This document shows positions 8,889-18,800 of a stretch of DNA of 64,000 nucleotides, piece by piece. A model generated the notes under the pieces. The model ran no database searches, had not been told where the DNA came from, and was given only the letters and a program-made list of their open reading frames with translations. Position numbers and translations under genes: made by a program. Source of the stretch: Saccharothrix longispora (GTDB lineage Bacteria > Actinomycetota > Actinomycetes > Mycobacteriales > Pseudonocardiaceae); contig NZ_NSDM01000011.1 in the NCBI RefSeq assembly GCF_030852425.1, forward strand, positions 62,001 to 126,000, read 5' to 3'. How positions within the stretch are numbered: position 1 is the stretch's first letter; each line of letters starts with the position of its first letter.

Positions 8889-9983
8889 CTAGGCGGGCCC
8901 ACCGACGGGCCAGCGCACGGCACGCCCCTCCAGCTGGCCGACCGCCACGCCGGCGTCGTTGAGGCCCGCGACGAAGCCCTGCGTCTCGCCGCCCGGCACG
9001 GGCAGCAGCTCGACCTCGCCGGTCGGCGACCAGCGGACGGGGCGGTGGCTCGGGCCGCCCCGGGCGATGCCCGCCTTCACGCCCGAGTCGGCGACGAACT
9101 CCACCTGGCCGCCGCCGTAGCCGTCCGGCAGGTCGAACGAGGTGAGGGCGCCGCCGAGGTCCCACCGCACGGCCTTGCCCTCCCACGAGCCGTACGCCGC
9201 GCCGTCCGGCCCGACCGCCCGCAGCACGCCGTACTCGGTGGCGGGCAGCTCGACCGCCCCACCGCCGTCCCAGCGCACGGCGTAGCTCGTGCGGTCCTCG
9301 CGGGAGAACTGGGCGACCACGTGCGGGCCGCGCACGGCCTCGACCCAGGTCCGGGTGCTGCCGGGCACGGTCACGGGTCCGGTGGGCGCGCCGTCGTCCC
9401 AGCGCACGAGCCGGTCGGCGTCGTCGACACCCGCGATCGCGCCGTCCTCGTCCACGGCCTCGGCCCGGACGCCGCCGGGCAGGGTGGTGACGCGGCCGTC
9501 CACGTCCCAGCGGACGGCGTGGCGCGCGCCGGCGGCGTCCGAGGCCGTGCCCACGGCCACACCGGCCGGGTTCACCGCCAGCACCCGGGCGTACCGGCCG
9601 CCGGGCAGGGCGTCGAGCGCGGTCGGCGAGCCGTCGGCCTCCCACCGGGTCGCCCTCGACCCGGAGGTGCCGTAGGCGCGGCCGGCGTCGTCGACCCCGG
9701 CCACCACGCCGACCCCGTCCGGCAGGCCCAGCTCGGTCAGCTCGCCGTCGGCCGACCAGCGGACCGGCCGGTTCCGGCCGTCCACCCGGGCGGAGCCGAC
9801 GACCACGCCCGCGGCGTTGACCGCGACGGCCCTGCTCCCCGTGGTGCCCGGCGGCACCTCCAGCACCTCGACGCCGGTGGCCGCGGACGCGACCCCTGGC
9901 CACCAGACGACAGCAGGCCACCAGACGACAGCAGGCCACCAGACGACAGCCAGCACCGCGGCACCGCACAGCGCACGTCGCAC
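8889..9983 (-). CDS. Secreted HAF-repeat-like beta-propeller protein
   Basis: Secreted 364-residue protein of unknown function. GTG 9983 is chosen because GGGGAGGAG lies just upstream; a longer frame to 10016 would place that ribosome site inside the coding region. About eight units of roughly 40 residues repeat, each pairing a turn such as AVNAAGVVVGSA with a strand such as PVRWSADGELTELG. This VGxx...AxRW pattern is typical of HAF/extracellular repeat proteins predicted to form propellers. The signal peptide is odd: its hydrophobic core consists of three copies of AVVWWP encoded by an 18-bp tandem repeat. Confidence 0.75.
   Translation of the reverse strand: MRRALCGAAVLAVVWWPAVVWWPAVVWWPGVASAATGVEVLEVPPGTTGSRAVAVNAAGVVVGSARVDGRNRPVRWSADGELTELGLPDGVGVVAGVDDAGRAYGTSGSRATRWEADGSPTALDALPGGRYARVLAVNPAGVAVGTASDAAGARHAVRWDVDGRVTTLPGGVRAEAVDEDGAIAGVDDADRLVRWDDGAPTGPVTVPGSTRTWVEAVRGPHVVAQFSREDRTSYAVRWDGGGAVELPATEYGVLRAVGPDGAAYGSWEGKAVRWDLGGALTSFDLPDGYGGGQVEFVADSGVKAGIARGGPSHRPVRWSPTGEVELLPVPGGETQGFVAGLNDAGVAVGQLEGRAVRWPVGGPA
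9898..9951 (-). repeat. Three tandem 18-bp repeats inside a signal-peptide coding region
   Basis: GGCCACCAGACGACAGCA occurs three times head to tail (9898-9915, 9916-9933, 9934-9951, the last with one change at its final base). Each unit is in frame and encodes AVVWWP-type residues in the hydrophobic core of the secreted protein read on the other strand. Slippage would lengthen or shorten the core by six residues without breaking the frame. Confidence 0.92.
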
Positions 9984-10131
9984 GACCGTTCTCCTCCCCT
10001 CGGAGCCCGCCCGCACCCAGCAAACCAGGCCGGCCCGCGGTTGGGAACGCTCCCGGACGGGTGGTGGTCCTCCACACGACGTTCACAACCTCCACCGCCC
10101 GCCTCCACGGCCCCGACCTAGAGTCGGTCGC

Positions 10132-10800
10132 ATGACACGCCGGGTGCTGGTGGTCGAGGACGACCTGACGATCGCCGGGGCGGTGGCCGCGCGGCTGCGC
10201 GCCGAGGGGTTCGAGGTGCTCCTGGCCCACGACGGGCCGACCGCCGTCGACCGGGCCGGTGATGCCGACCTGGTCGTGCTGGACGTCATGCTCCCCGGCT
10301 TCGACGGGCTGGAGGTGTGCCGGCGCATCCAGGCGCGGCGGCCCGTGCCGGTGCTCATGCTGACCGCGCGCGGTGACGAGACGGACCTGCTCGTGGGGCT
10401 CGCGGTCGGCGCGGACGACTACCTGACCAAGCCGTTCTCGATCCGCGAGCTGGCCGCCCGGGTGCACGCGCTGCTGCGGCGCGTGGAGCGGGCGGCGTCG
10501 GCGGCGGCGACCCGCATCGCCGTCGCCGACCTGGAGATCGACCTGGCCGAGCGGCGGGTGCTGCGCGGCGGCGAGGAGGCGCACCTGACGCCGACCGAGT
10601 TCCAGCTGCTGGTGCACCTCGCCGAACGGCCCCGCGCCGTGCAGTCGCGGGAACGCCTGCTCAGCGAGGTGTGGGGCTGGCACGACGGCACCGGCACGCG
10701 GACGGTCGACAGCCACGTGAAGGCGTTGCGGCGCAAGCTCGGGACGGACCTGATCCGCACCGTGCACGGCGTCGGGTACGCGCTGGAGGTGCCGCGGTGA
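10132..10800 (+). CDS. OmpR-family response regulator
   Basis: A 222-residue two-component regulator. The receiver domain (1-115) has the acidic pair Glu9-Asp10, phospho-acceptor Asp51 in VVLDVMLPG, a conserved Thr in MLTARGDE and Lys in YLTKPFS. The C-terminal winged helix (about 130-222) carries LTPTEFQLLVHLAERP and TVDSHVKALRRKLG plus the VHGVGYALE end. ATG 10132 is the first start fitting the domain. It overlaps the kinase gene by 4 bases (GTGA), so the two are translationally coupled and form one system. Confidence 0.93.
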   Translation: MTRRVLVVEDDLTIAGAVAARLRAEGFEVLLAHDGPTAVDRAGDADLVVLDVMLPGFDGLEVCRRIQARRPVPVLMLTARGDETDLLVGLAVGADDYLTKPFSIRELAARVHALLRRVERAASAAATRIAVADLEIDLAERRVLRGGEEAHLTPTEFQLLVHLAERPRAVQSRERLLSEVWGWHDGTGTRTVDSHVKALRRKLGTDLIRTVHGVGYALEVPR

Positions 10801-11843
10801 GCCTGCGGTCGGCGGTCGAGGCGGTCGCGGAGCTGCTGCCGCGCCCGCTGGACCCGGTGCGGTCGATCAAGCTGAAGATCGGCATCCTGCTGGTGTCGGC
10901 GTTCGCCGCCGGGTTCGCGTTCTTCTGGTACCGCATCGGCTGGCTGCCGACGAACACGACGATCGGCACGATGGTGATCGTCGTCGTCACGTCGCAGGTG
11001 CTCGCGCACGGCATGACCAGGCCGCTGCGGGCGATGACGGCGGCGGTGCGGGCCATGCGGGCCGGCGACTACAGCCAGCGGGTGCGGGCGACGGCGCGCG
11101 ACGAGGTCGGCGAACTGGCCGTCGCGTTCAACCGGATGGCGGCCGACCTGGGCGCGGCCGACCGGCAGCGGCGCGAGCTGATCGCGAACGTGTCGCACGA
11201 GCTGCGCACCCCCATCACGGCGTTGCAGAACGTGCTGGAGAACGTCGTGGACGGGGTCGTGGAGCCGGATTCGGCGACCATGCGCACGGCCCTGGCGCAG
11301 ACCGAGCGGCTCGGCAGGCTCGTCGCCGAACTGCTCGACCTGTCGCGCATCGACGCCGGCGCGCACCGGCTCGACAAGGCCGAGTTCGCGCTGGAGCCCC
11401 TGCTCTCGGACGTGGTGGCGGAGGCCTCCGTCGCCGCCCGCGGCGTGCGGTTCACGGTGGAGGTCACGCCGCCGGGCGCCACGGTGCACGCCGACGAGGC
11501 CCGCCTGGCGCAGGTGGTCGCCAACCTGCTCGACAACGCCGCCCGCCACGGCCCGGCGGGCGGCGAGGTGCGGGTGACCGCGTCGGTCGGCGAGGACCTC
11601 GTGCTGGAGGTCGCGGACGACGGGCCGGGCATCGCCCCCCGGGACCGGGACCGGGTCTTCGAGCGCTTCACCCGGGGTGAGCGGGCCGGCGGCGGGGGCA
11701 CCGGGCTGGGGCTCAACATCGCCCGGTGGGTGGTCGACCTGCACGGCGGCACGATCGCCGTGGTCGACGGGCCGGGCTGCCGGATACGCGCCGTGCTGCC
11801 GGCGACCGCCCGCGCGGACCGGCGGCACGGCTCGCACGCCTGA
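10797..11843 (+). CDS. Membrane sensor histidine kinase
   Basis: A 348-residue partner of the preceding regulator. Two membrane helices (about 27-45 and 57-72) enclose only a short loop, so it probably senses within the membrane or through a partner. A HAMP domain (about 73-125) precedes the HisKA helix with phospho-acceptor His134 in NVSHELRTPITALQ. The ATPase domain has N-box LLDNAARHG, G1 DDGPGI, F-box FERF and G2 GTGLGLNIA. GTG 10797 overlaps the regulator stop. The DUF4173 membrane gene follows 63 bases on, a plausible accessory or target. Confidence 0.92.
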   Translation: MSLRSAVEAVAELLPRPLDPVRSIKLKIGILLVSAFAAGFAFFWYRIGWLPTNTTIGTMVIVVVTSQVLAHGMTRPLRAMTAAVRAMRAGDYSQRVRATARDEVGELAVAFNRMAADLGAADRQRRELIANVSHELRTPITALQNVLENVVDGVVEPDSATMRTALAQTERLGRLVAELLDLSRIDAGAHRLDKAEFALEPLLSDVVAEASVAARGVRFTVEVTPPGATVHADEARLAQVVANLLDNAARHGPAGGEVRVTASVGEDLVLEVADDGPGIAPRDRDRVFERFTRGERAGGGGTGLGLNIARWVVDLHGGTIAVVDGPGCRIRAVLPATARADRRHGSHA

Positions 11844-11906
11844 CCGGACCGCTTCCCCGCCCGCCCGGCCCGGGCGGCGACCACGCACGCCACGGAGGAC
11901 GACCCG

Positions 11907-13238
11907 ATGACCCCCAACCGCGTTCTGCTGACCGCGGCGGTGGCCGGCGCGGCGGGCGCCGTGCTGCTGCCCCTGGACCGGCCCGGCCTGGGGTGGGTGC
12001 TGACGGCGCTGGTCGTCTTCGGCCTGCTGCGCCGGGTCGCACCCGGCTGGGCGGCGCTGTCGACGGCGCTGTTCGCGGTCGGCGCGTTCCTCGCCGCCGA
12101 GTGGCTGTTCGCGCTGTGCGCGGTGGCGGGGTGCGCGGCCGGTTCGCTCGCGGTCGCCGGGGGGCGGACCGCGCGCGGGCTGGTGCTGGGCTCGGCGGCG
12201 GTGCCGGTGGCCTCGTTCCGCGCCCTGCCGTGGCTGGCGCGCGGGCTCCGGGGCGGGGGCGTGCCGGCGGCGGCGCGACCGGTGCTGGTGACCGTCGCGC
12301 TGCTGCTGGTGTTCGTGCCGCTGCTCGCGGGGGCCGACGAGTCGTTCGCGGACCTGCTCGGCACGCTGACGCCCGAGGCGGACGGGCAGGCGCTCGTGGT
12401 GTTCCCGCTGGTCGCCCTGGGCGTGCTCGGCGCGTGCCACCTGCTGGCCGTGCCGGTCGACCTGGACGGGACCGCGCGGCCGGCCCGCCGCGTCGCCCGC
12501 CGCGACTGGGCGCTGCCGGTCGGCGCGCTGGTGGCGTTGTTCGCGGCGTTCGCGGGCGTGCAGCTCACGACCCTGTTCGCCGGTGACGCGCACGTCGTCA
12601 CCACCGACGGCCTCACCTACTCCGGGTACGCGCGCACCGGCTTCTGGCAGCTGCTGGCGGTCACCGTGCTCACCCTCGGCGTGATCGCCCCGGTCGCGCG
12701 GTTCGCCCGGCTCGACACCGACCGCGACCGGACGTGGCTGCGCGGCCTGCTCGGCGCGCTCGCGGTGCTCACCCTGGTGATCGTGGCGAGCGCGCTGACC
12801 CGCATGTGGCTCTACCAGCAGGCGTACGGGTTCACCGTGCCCCGCCTCCTGGTCCTCGCCTGCGAGCTGTGGCTGGGCGTGGTCTACCTGCTGGTCATCG
12901 CCGCGGGCGTGGAGCTGGACGGCGCGTGGCTCGCCAGGGCGGTGGTGGCCACCGGGTTCGGCGCGCTGCTCGTCCTCGCCGCCCTCGACCCCGACCGGTT
13001 CGTCGCCGAGCGCAACGTCGAGCGCTGGCAGCGGTCCGGCACGATCGACCTGCCCTACCTGAGCACGCTGTCCGACGACGCCGTGCCCGCGATCCTGACC
13101 CTGCCCGACCACCTGCGGGACTGCGCGTTCGCGATGCGCGGCCCGTTCACCGCCGACGACTGGCGCACCTGGAACCTGGGCCGCGAGATCGCCCGCCGGC
13201 GGACGGCGGAGGCCGGGCTCACCGCGTGTGGGCCCTGA
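11907..13238 (+). CDS. DUF4173/DUF4153-type polytopic membrane protein
   Basis: A 443-residue integral membrane protein with about ten hydrophobic segments. The stretch LTYSGYARTGFWQLLAVTVL at about 235 is characteristic of DUF4173 proteins found beside two-component systems in actinobacteria. The C-terminus is soluble and reads RNVERWQRSGTIDLPYLSTL, also typical. Function of the family is unknown. It follows the kinase gene on the same strand, so it likely belongs to that regulon. Its last 20 bases overlap the end of the convergent hydrolase gene. Confidence 0.8.
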   Translation: MTPNRVLLTAAVAGAAGAVLLPLDRPGLGWVLTALVVFGLLRRVAPGWAALSTALFAVGAFLAAEWLFALCAVAGCAAGSLAVAGGRTARGLVLGSAAVPVASFRALPWLARGLRGGGVPAAARPVLVTVALLLVFVPLLAGADESFADLLGTLTPEADGQALVVFPLVALGVLGACHLLAVPVDLDGTARPARRVARRDWALPVGALVALFAAFAGVQLTTLFAGDAHVVTTDGLTYSGYARTGFWQLLAVTVLTLGVIAPVARFARLDTDRDRTWLRGLLGALAVLTLVIVASALTRMWLYQQAYGFTVPRLLVLACELWLGVVYLLVIAAGVELDGAWLARAVVATGFGALLVLAALDPDRFVAERNVERWQRSGTIDLPYLSTLSDDAVPAILTLPDHLRDCAFAMRGPFTADDWRTWNLGREIARRRTAEAGLTACGP

Positions 13239-14055
13239 CGTGCTCCGCGACGAGCCGGGCCAGCGCCCGGGGGTGCGTGACGGGCGCCCAGTGGCCCGCG
13301 TCCAGCTCCCGCCGCCGCACGTCCGTCGCCCACCGCTCCACGTCCTCCGAGACGGCCGGGGTCGCGTACCGGTCCCCCAGCGGCTGCACGAGCTGCACGG
13401 GCACGTCCGTGCGCCGCGCGCGGGGCGACCGCAGGCGCGGCACGAAGTTCGCCCGGTACAGCGCCATGCCGTTCACGCCGTCGCGCACGATCGTCGGCTG
13501 CACGTCGGCGGAGACGCCCTCGACCCGCCGCAGCACGTCCCCCCAGCGCGGGCCCACGACGTGCCGCCACACGAGCGGCGCGACCACGGGCACGTGGAAC
13601 GCCGCGATGTACCAGGAGTGCAGCAGCTGGCGGAGGTGCCGGGGCCCGCGCTCCCGGCGCAGCAGGTGCCCGACGTGGTCCAGGCACGGCCCGGACACCG
13701 ACGTGAAGGACGCGATGGGCGCGCCGGGCGTCGTCACCGCCTCCCACGCCTGGATCGAGCCCCAGTCGTGCCCCACGACGTGCACGGGCGCGTCCGGGCT
13801 GACGGCGGCGACCACCGCGAGCAGGTCGCGGGCGAGGACCGGCAGCCGGTACGCGGCCAGCCCGCGCGGCGCGGACGACGCCCCCGCGCCCCGCACGTCG
13901 TAGGCGACCACGTGGAACTCCCCGGCCAGCTCGGCGGCCACGCCGTCCCACACTCGGTGCGTGTCCGGGAAGCCGTGCACCAGCACGACGGTCGGCGCGG
14001 ACCGGTCGCCCCGCTCGTGGACGGCCAACCGCGCGCCCTCGGACTCCACGTGCAC
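13219..14055 (-). CDS. Alpha/beta hydrolase, epoxide-hydrolase-like
   Basis: A 278-residue alpha/beta-fold enzyme. It has the oxyanion region LVHGFPDTHRVWDG, nucleophile Asp in VGHDWGS (the epoxide-hydrolase/dehalogenase style GHDWGS motif) and a C-terminal catalytic His in DAGHWAPVTHP. The middle cap domain has WYIAAFHVPVVAP. GTG 14055 is preferred because GGAGG sits 5 bases upstream. Substrate is unknown. The gene is convergent with the DUF4173 gene, sharing 20 bases, and diverges from the MscS gene. Confidence 0.85.
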   Translation of the reverse strand: MHVESEGARLAVHERGDRSAPTVVLVHGFPDTHRVWDGVAAELAGEFHVVAYDVRGAGASSAPRGLAAYRLPVLARDLLAVVAAVSPDAPVHVVGHDWGSIQAWEAVTTPGAPIASFTSVSGPCLDHVGHLLRRERGPRHLRQLLHSWYIAAFHVPVVAPLVWRHVVGPRWGDVLRRVEGVSADVQPTIVRDGVNGMALYRANFVPRLRSPRARRTDVPVQLVQPLGDRYATPAVSEDVERWATDVRRRELDAGHWAPVTHPRALARLVAEHVRAHTR

Positions 14056-14250
14056 CGGTGCCTCCACTGCGTTACTCGTGCGTAGCCCCTGCGAAGCTAC
14101 GCGCCGCACCCCGCCGGCGGCGCGGCGAACGGCCGAACGCGGTTCCGCGCGCGGGTTCCCAGTGGCGAAACTCTCCCGAACGGGTGATCTTCCCGGATGG
14201 TGGGTACGGACCCGAGGACGTGCCCGTGTCCCCGAGGAGGTGCCCTTCCC

Positions 14251-15393
14251 TTGCTCGCAGCCGTTCTGACCTTCGCCGGCTCGCTGCTGGTCGCCTTGGC
14301 GGTGGTGACGCTCGTCCACCGGGTGATCCGCCGCATCGGCAGGCGGTCCGACCTGTTCGCGGGCCTCGCCCGGCACGCCCACAAACCCGCCGTCGTGGTG
14401 GCCGTCCTGGTCGCCGTGCAGTTCTCGCTGGGGTTGGTCGCACGCGGGGACTGGCGGCCGGGGCTGCTGCACGCGACGGGGATAGCGCTCATCCTCGCCG
14501 GCGCCTGGCTGCTCGCCTCGCTGCTCGTGGTGATCGAGGACGCGACGCTCGCCCGCATCCGCGTGGACGTGTCCGACAACAGGCACGCCCGGCGCGTGCA
14601 CACGCAGATCACGCTGGTCAGACGGGTCACCGTGGTCGTGGTGAGCGTGCTGGCCGCCGCCGCGGTGCTCATGACCTTCCCGAGCGCGCGCGCCGCGGGC
14701 ACCTCGATCCTGGCCTCGGCCGGTGTCATCGGCGCCATCGCCGCGCTGGCCGCGCAGTCGCTGCTGGGCAACGTGTTCGCGGGCGTGCAGATCGCGTTCA
14801 GCGACGCCGTGCGGCTCGACGACGTGGTGGTCGTGGAGAAGCAGTGGGGCCGCATCGAGGACATCACGCTGACCTACGTCGTCATCCACCTGTGGGACGA
14901 CCGGCGGCTCATCCTGCCCACGTCGTACTTCATGAAGACGCCGTTCGAGAACTGGACGCGCACCCAGTCCGCCCTGCTCGGCACGGTCGAGCTGGACCTC
15001 GACTGGACGGTGCCGGTCGAGGACCTGAGGCAGGAGCTGCGGCACGCCATGGAGGGCACGGACCTGTGGGACGGCCGCGTGTGCGTGCTCCAGGTGACCG
15101 ACGCGGTCGGCTCGTTCGTGCGGGTGCGCGCGCTGGTGAGCGCCTCGGACGCCGGTCGCCTCTGGGACCTCAGGTGCGTGGCGCGTGAGCACCTGGTGGC
15201 GTGGGTGCGGTCGAAGCACCCGTCGGCGCTGCCGCAGGTGCGGGTCCGCGACCTGCCCCGCGCCGTCGACGGGCGCGTGGTGGAGCAGCCGTCGAACGGG
15301 TCGGCCGACAACCGCGTGTTCGGCGACAGCGCGGACGGCCAGGAGCGCGTGCAGGCGTTCAGCGGGCCGGAGCAACCGGTGCAACCGCGATGA
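14251..15393 (+). CDS. MscS-family mechanosensitive channel
   Basis: A 380-residue membrane protein. The TTG at 14251 follows GAGGAGG at 14234-14240 with 10 bases between. Four hydrophobic segments occupy the N-terminal half; the pore helix reads ILASAGVIGAIAALAAQSLLGNVFAGVQIAFSD, with the Ala/Gly packing and LLGN turn of MscS. The beta domain follows (VRLDDVVVVEKQWGRIEDITL, then RRLILPTSYF). It should open under hypo-osmotic stress or act in a related role. The stop overlaps an ATG for a short reading frame leading into the lipoprotein gene, suggesting coupling. Confidence 0.9.
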   Translation: MLAAVLTFAGSLLVALAVVTLVHRVIRRIGRRSDLFAGLARHAHKPAVVVAVLVAVQFSLGLVARGDWRPGLLHATGIALILAGAWLLASLLVVIEDATLARIRVDVSDNRHARRVHTQITLVRRVTVVVVSVLAAAAVLMTFPSARAAGTSILASAGVIGAIAALAAQSLLGNVFAGVQIAFSDAVRLDDVVVVEKQWGRIEDITLTYVVIHLWDDRRLILPTSYFMKTPFENWTRTQSALLGTVELDLDWTVPVEDLRQELRHAMEGTDLWDGRVCVLQVTDAVGSFVRVRALVSASDAGRLWDLRCVAREHLVAWVRSKHPSALPQVRVRDLPRAVDGRVVEQPSNGSADNRVFGDSADGQERVQAFSGPEQPVQPR

Positions 15394-15437
15394 CCGACCA
15401 TTCCGTCCTGGGAACAGGACCCGGCGTGGAGGCGTGG

Positions 15438-15827
15438 ATGAGAAGAGCGTTGGCGGTGGCGGGACTCGGGCTGGTGCTGGCCGGGTGCGGCGCGCACCCC
15501 GTCGAGCAGGGGACCACGTTGCCCCTCACGAGTTCCGCGGGCGCGGCGGCGCCCGCCCTCAGCCCGAACGGGGAGGACTCGGTGGCCGAGGCGAAGCGCG
15601 ACGGCGTGCCCACGGTGACGTTGACCATCGCCGCCGAACAGGGGCGGACCGAGGAGGTCGTGGCCTCGTTGCAGCGGCTCGGCGCGGTGGTGGAGGCGTC
15701 GGACGCGGCGATCGGCTACGTGCGGGCCGCCGTGCCGGTGGACCTGGCCGTGGACGTGCCCGCGCTGGCGGGCGTGGGGAAGGTCGACGTCGACCGGCCC
15801 CTGTCCAACCGCGACCCCGAGCCGTAG
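15438..15827 (+). CDS. Lipoprotein resembling the propeptide of the neighbouring S8 protease
   Basis: A 129-residue lipoprotein. ATG 15438 has GGAGG at 15428-15432. The signal peptide ends in lipobox LAGC with Cys17 as the lipid-modified residue. Residues 48-129 align without gaps to residues 57-138 of the subtilisin-like protease encoded convergently just downstream, with 32 of 82 identical by hand count (shared VTL.IAAE.G, LG.VVE, VDVD, DP.P). That part of the protease is its propeptide, which in this family folds and inhibits the enzyme. A membrane-anchored inhibitor or folding helper is therefore inferred. An ATG at 15390 overlaps the MscS stop and may couple translation. Confidence 0.8.
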   Translation: MRRALAVAGLGLVLAGCGAHPVEQGTTLPLTSSAGAAAPALSPNGEDSVAEAKRDGVPTVTLTIAAEQGRTEEVVASLQRLGAVVEASDAAIGYVRAAVPVDLAVDVPALAGVGKVDVDRPLSNRDPEP

Positions 15828-15833
15828 AACGGA

Positions 15834-15867
15834 CCCGGGGCCACCCCGCGAACGAGGTGGCCCCGGG
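15834..15867. terminator. Bidirectional terminator between lipoprotein and S8 protease genes
   Basis: CCCGGGGCCACC (15834-15845) and GGTGGCCCCGGG (15856-15867) form a perfect 12-bp stem with a 10-base loop in the short gap between the two convergent stops. Confidence 0.85.
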
Positions 15868-15884
15868 ACGGGGGTGGAACGGGA

Positions 15885-18800
15885 TCAGGCGACGTTCTGC
15901 ACGACCACCGCGCCGCGGCCGACGACCGCGCCCTCCGAGGTCTGCACGGTCAGCTCACCGCGCAGCACGCGACCGGCACCTGGCAGGCCGAGGGGGGTGA
16001 CCACACCGGGCACCGTCCACGACGAACCGGCCACGCGGTCGGCGTCGACGTCGGTCACCACGACCGAGCCGAGGCCCGCGGCGGTGTAGACGTCGACGTA
16101 GTCGTACTCCGTGGTGCCCGCGGGCACCTCGTAGCCGTCGACCTGGACGCGCCAGGCGCCGGCCGCCGGGTTGTTGATCGTCACCGACTCCTCGGAGTCG
16201 CCGTCCGCCTGCTGACCGGCCAGCACGCAGGTGCCGGTGGTGCAGTTGTAGACGAACAGGTCGAGGTCCGCGGCCACGTCGGCGGTGCGGCCGATCGTGG
16301 CGCGCAGCTGCGACGAGCCCGGCGCCACGGTCAGGTCGAAGAGCTGCACCGCGCCGTCCGCGATGGTCGCGCGTTCGACCTTCGCGCTGCCCAGCGTGCC
16401 GCCGACGAGCCGGCCGTTGAACGCGGCCAGCGAGTTCTCGACCGTGTAGGAGCGCTCGACCGGGGTGCCCAGGGTGGCCGACGGGATGGTATCGGGGTTC
16501 GGGCTGACGGTCGTGCCCAGCACCGACGCGGTCACCGAGAACGGCGCGGTGTCGGCGTCGGAGGTGCGCCGCGCCTCGACCACGATCTCCCACACGCCCG
16601 GCAGCGGGTTGCTCACGGTGCGGCTGGTGGGCGAGCCACCGGCGCAGCCCGCGCCCGCGTCGGGGTTGTAGCAGTTGGTGGACGAGGTGGTGTCGAACGG
16701 CACGCCGTACGGGTCGTAGCGCAGGAACCGCACCTGGCCCTTGCCCGCCTCGGCGCCGCCGGCCGCCATGTCGACCTTCAGCGCGCTGGTGCCGGCCGGC
16801 ACCTTCACGAAGAAGGACTTCGACTGGTTGCGGGCGATGGTGCCGGACTTGGTGACCGCGTACTTGCCCGCGGCGGTGAACTCGTCGGCCGCGAACACGG
16901 TGTTCAGGGTGAACACGTCGATGCCGCGGGTGGACGGGTTGTCGAGCTTCAGCACGGCCGAGTGCGCGCCCGCCGTCTTCGGCTTCACCTTCACGTCGAA
17001 CGACACCGGCGTGTTCAGCGGCAGGCTGACCAGGGACTTCGACGAGAACGTGCCGTCGTTGCCCTGCCACTTCACCAGGAACTGCTGGTTGCGGGCGGGA
17101 CCCGTGGTGCGGGTCAGGGTGTAGGTGCGGGTGTACTCCTTGCCGATCACCACGCCCTCGCGGTCGTGGATGCCGACGCCCGTGTTCGGCGTCGCCAGCA
17201 GCGGGGAGAGCACCGTGTTCACGGCGACCGACGTGGTGACGGCCTGGGTGTTCGGGTGCGCGTTGAGCTGGGCCCACGCCTTCTTCGTGTCGAAGAGGCC
17301 GGCGCCCTGCTCGTACGCCTGGAGGGTGGAGACCCACTTGGCGCCGGACTTGATGGCGTTGCGCAGCTCGGCGACCGGGGGCCGCTGACCGTCGTGCTCG
17401 GCCTTGTAGGCGGAGATCAGCAGCGCGGCGGCGCCGGTGGCCTGCGGCGAGGCCATCGAGGTGCCGTTCAGCATGGCGTAGCCCGCGGGCAGCTCGAACG
17501 TGCCGGCCACCGGGCCGGGGTTCTGCCACTGCGGGGTGGTGGAGATCGCCGAACCGGGCGCGACGATGGTCGGCTTGAAGCCGCCGTCCTCGCGCGGGCC
17601 GCGGGAGGAGAAGCCGTGCAGGCCCTCCTTCTGCTTGGTCACCGAGCCGTAGTTCGACAGCCAGGTGTCGGCGGTGATGTACGAGCCGACGCTCACCGCG
17701 TCCGTGGTCACCGACGGGTCGCCGACGGTGTTCGCGCCCGCGCCGCTGTTGCCGGCGGAGATGAACACCTGCACGTTGTACTCGGCGATCGTGCGGTTGT
17801 AGAGCTCGGACCGCGCGTTGTTGCCGTCGTTGAGGGCGGGCAGGCCGCCGATCGAGATGTTGACGACGTCGGCGCCGTTGCGCGCCGCGTACAGCAGGCC
17901 GTCGATCAGGCCGCTGTTGGTGCACGACGGGGTGGTGAGGCAGACCTTGACGGCCATCAGCTTCGCGCCCGGGGCCGCGCCGGTCATCTTGCCGCCGAAC
18001 ATCTTGTTGGCGGCGGTGATGCCCGCGACGTGCGTGCCGTGCTGGGCGGAGATGCCGATGTTGACGTACGCGGTGCCCGCGTTGTCGTAGATCGACCGGT
18101 CCGTCTGGACCACGAAGGCCACGGTGTCGAGCACCGGGGTCGACGGGTTGTCGACGCCGAAGTGACCGACGTCCTTCTTGTACTTGTAGTCCAGCATCGC
18201 GGTCTGGTCGGTGAAGTCGCCGTCACCGTCCACGTCCACGCGGACTTCCTTGGTGGTGACGTCCTGGAGCACGCCGAACACGTCCACGCGGTCGCCGTCG
18301 CGGTTGATGTCGCCGCCGGTCTCGCTGTTGGCCAGGCCCAGGTCGCCCGCGGACTCGCGGAACAGGCCGAAGCTGTACGGGCCGCCGGTGGCCGGGGCCT
18401 TGTAGGTCGCGCCGCCGCTGGTGAACGTGCCGGTGTAGCGGCCGGCCACCTGCACCCACGTGCCGTCGCCGGAGTTCGTGGCGTTCGCGTTGTACCAGTC
18501 GACGACCTTGCGCTCACCGGTCGTCGTGGTGGCCAGCGCCGGGTGGTCGAGGTCGATGCCGGAGTCCATGATCGCGATCGTGGTCCCGCGACCGTCCCAC
18601 TTGGGGTGCTGGTCGGTGAACTGCGCCGCGTTGGTGTCCTGGGTCGGCATGTACGGGTTCTTCTTGGGCGTCTTCGCGCCCGGCGCCGGCTGCGGCAGCG
18701 GGGTGATCGCGCCCTCCGGCTTGGGGTCGTCGAGCTCGACGAGCCCGTCGACGTCCACCGCGTTCACGGAGGCCAGCTTGGCCGCCTTCTCGGCGTTGCC

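Noticed and set aside
9898-9951. Possible CRISPR-like repeats
   Set aside because: The three 18-bp units are directly adjacent without spacers and are in frame in a coding region.
8028-10121. Long plus-strand open frame opposite recD2 and the HAF-like gene
   Set aside because: Mirrors two real minus-strand genes; no ribosome site or motif.
10419-13112. Long minus-strand open frame opposite the two-component system
   Set aside because: Antisense to three clearly recognised genes; low-complexity Arg/His/Gln composition; no start context.
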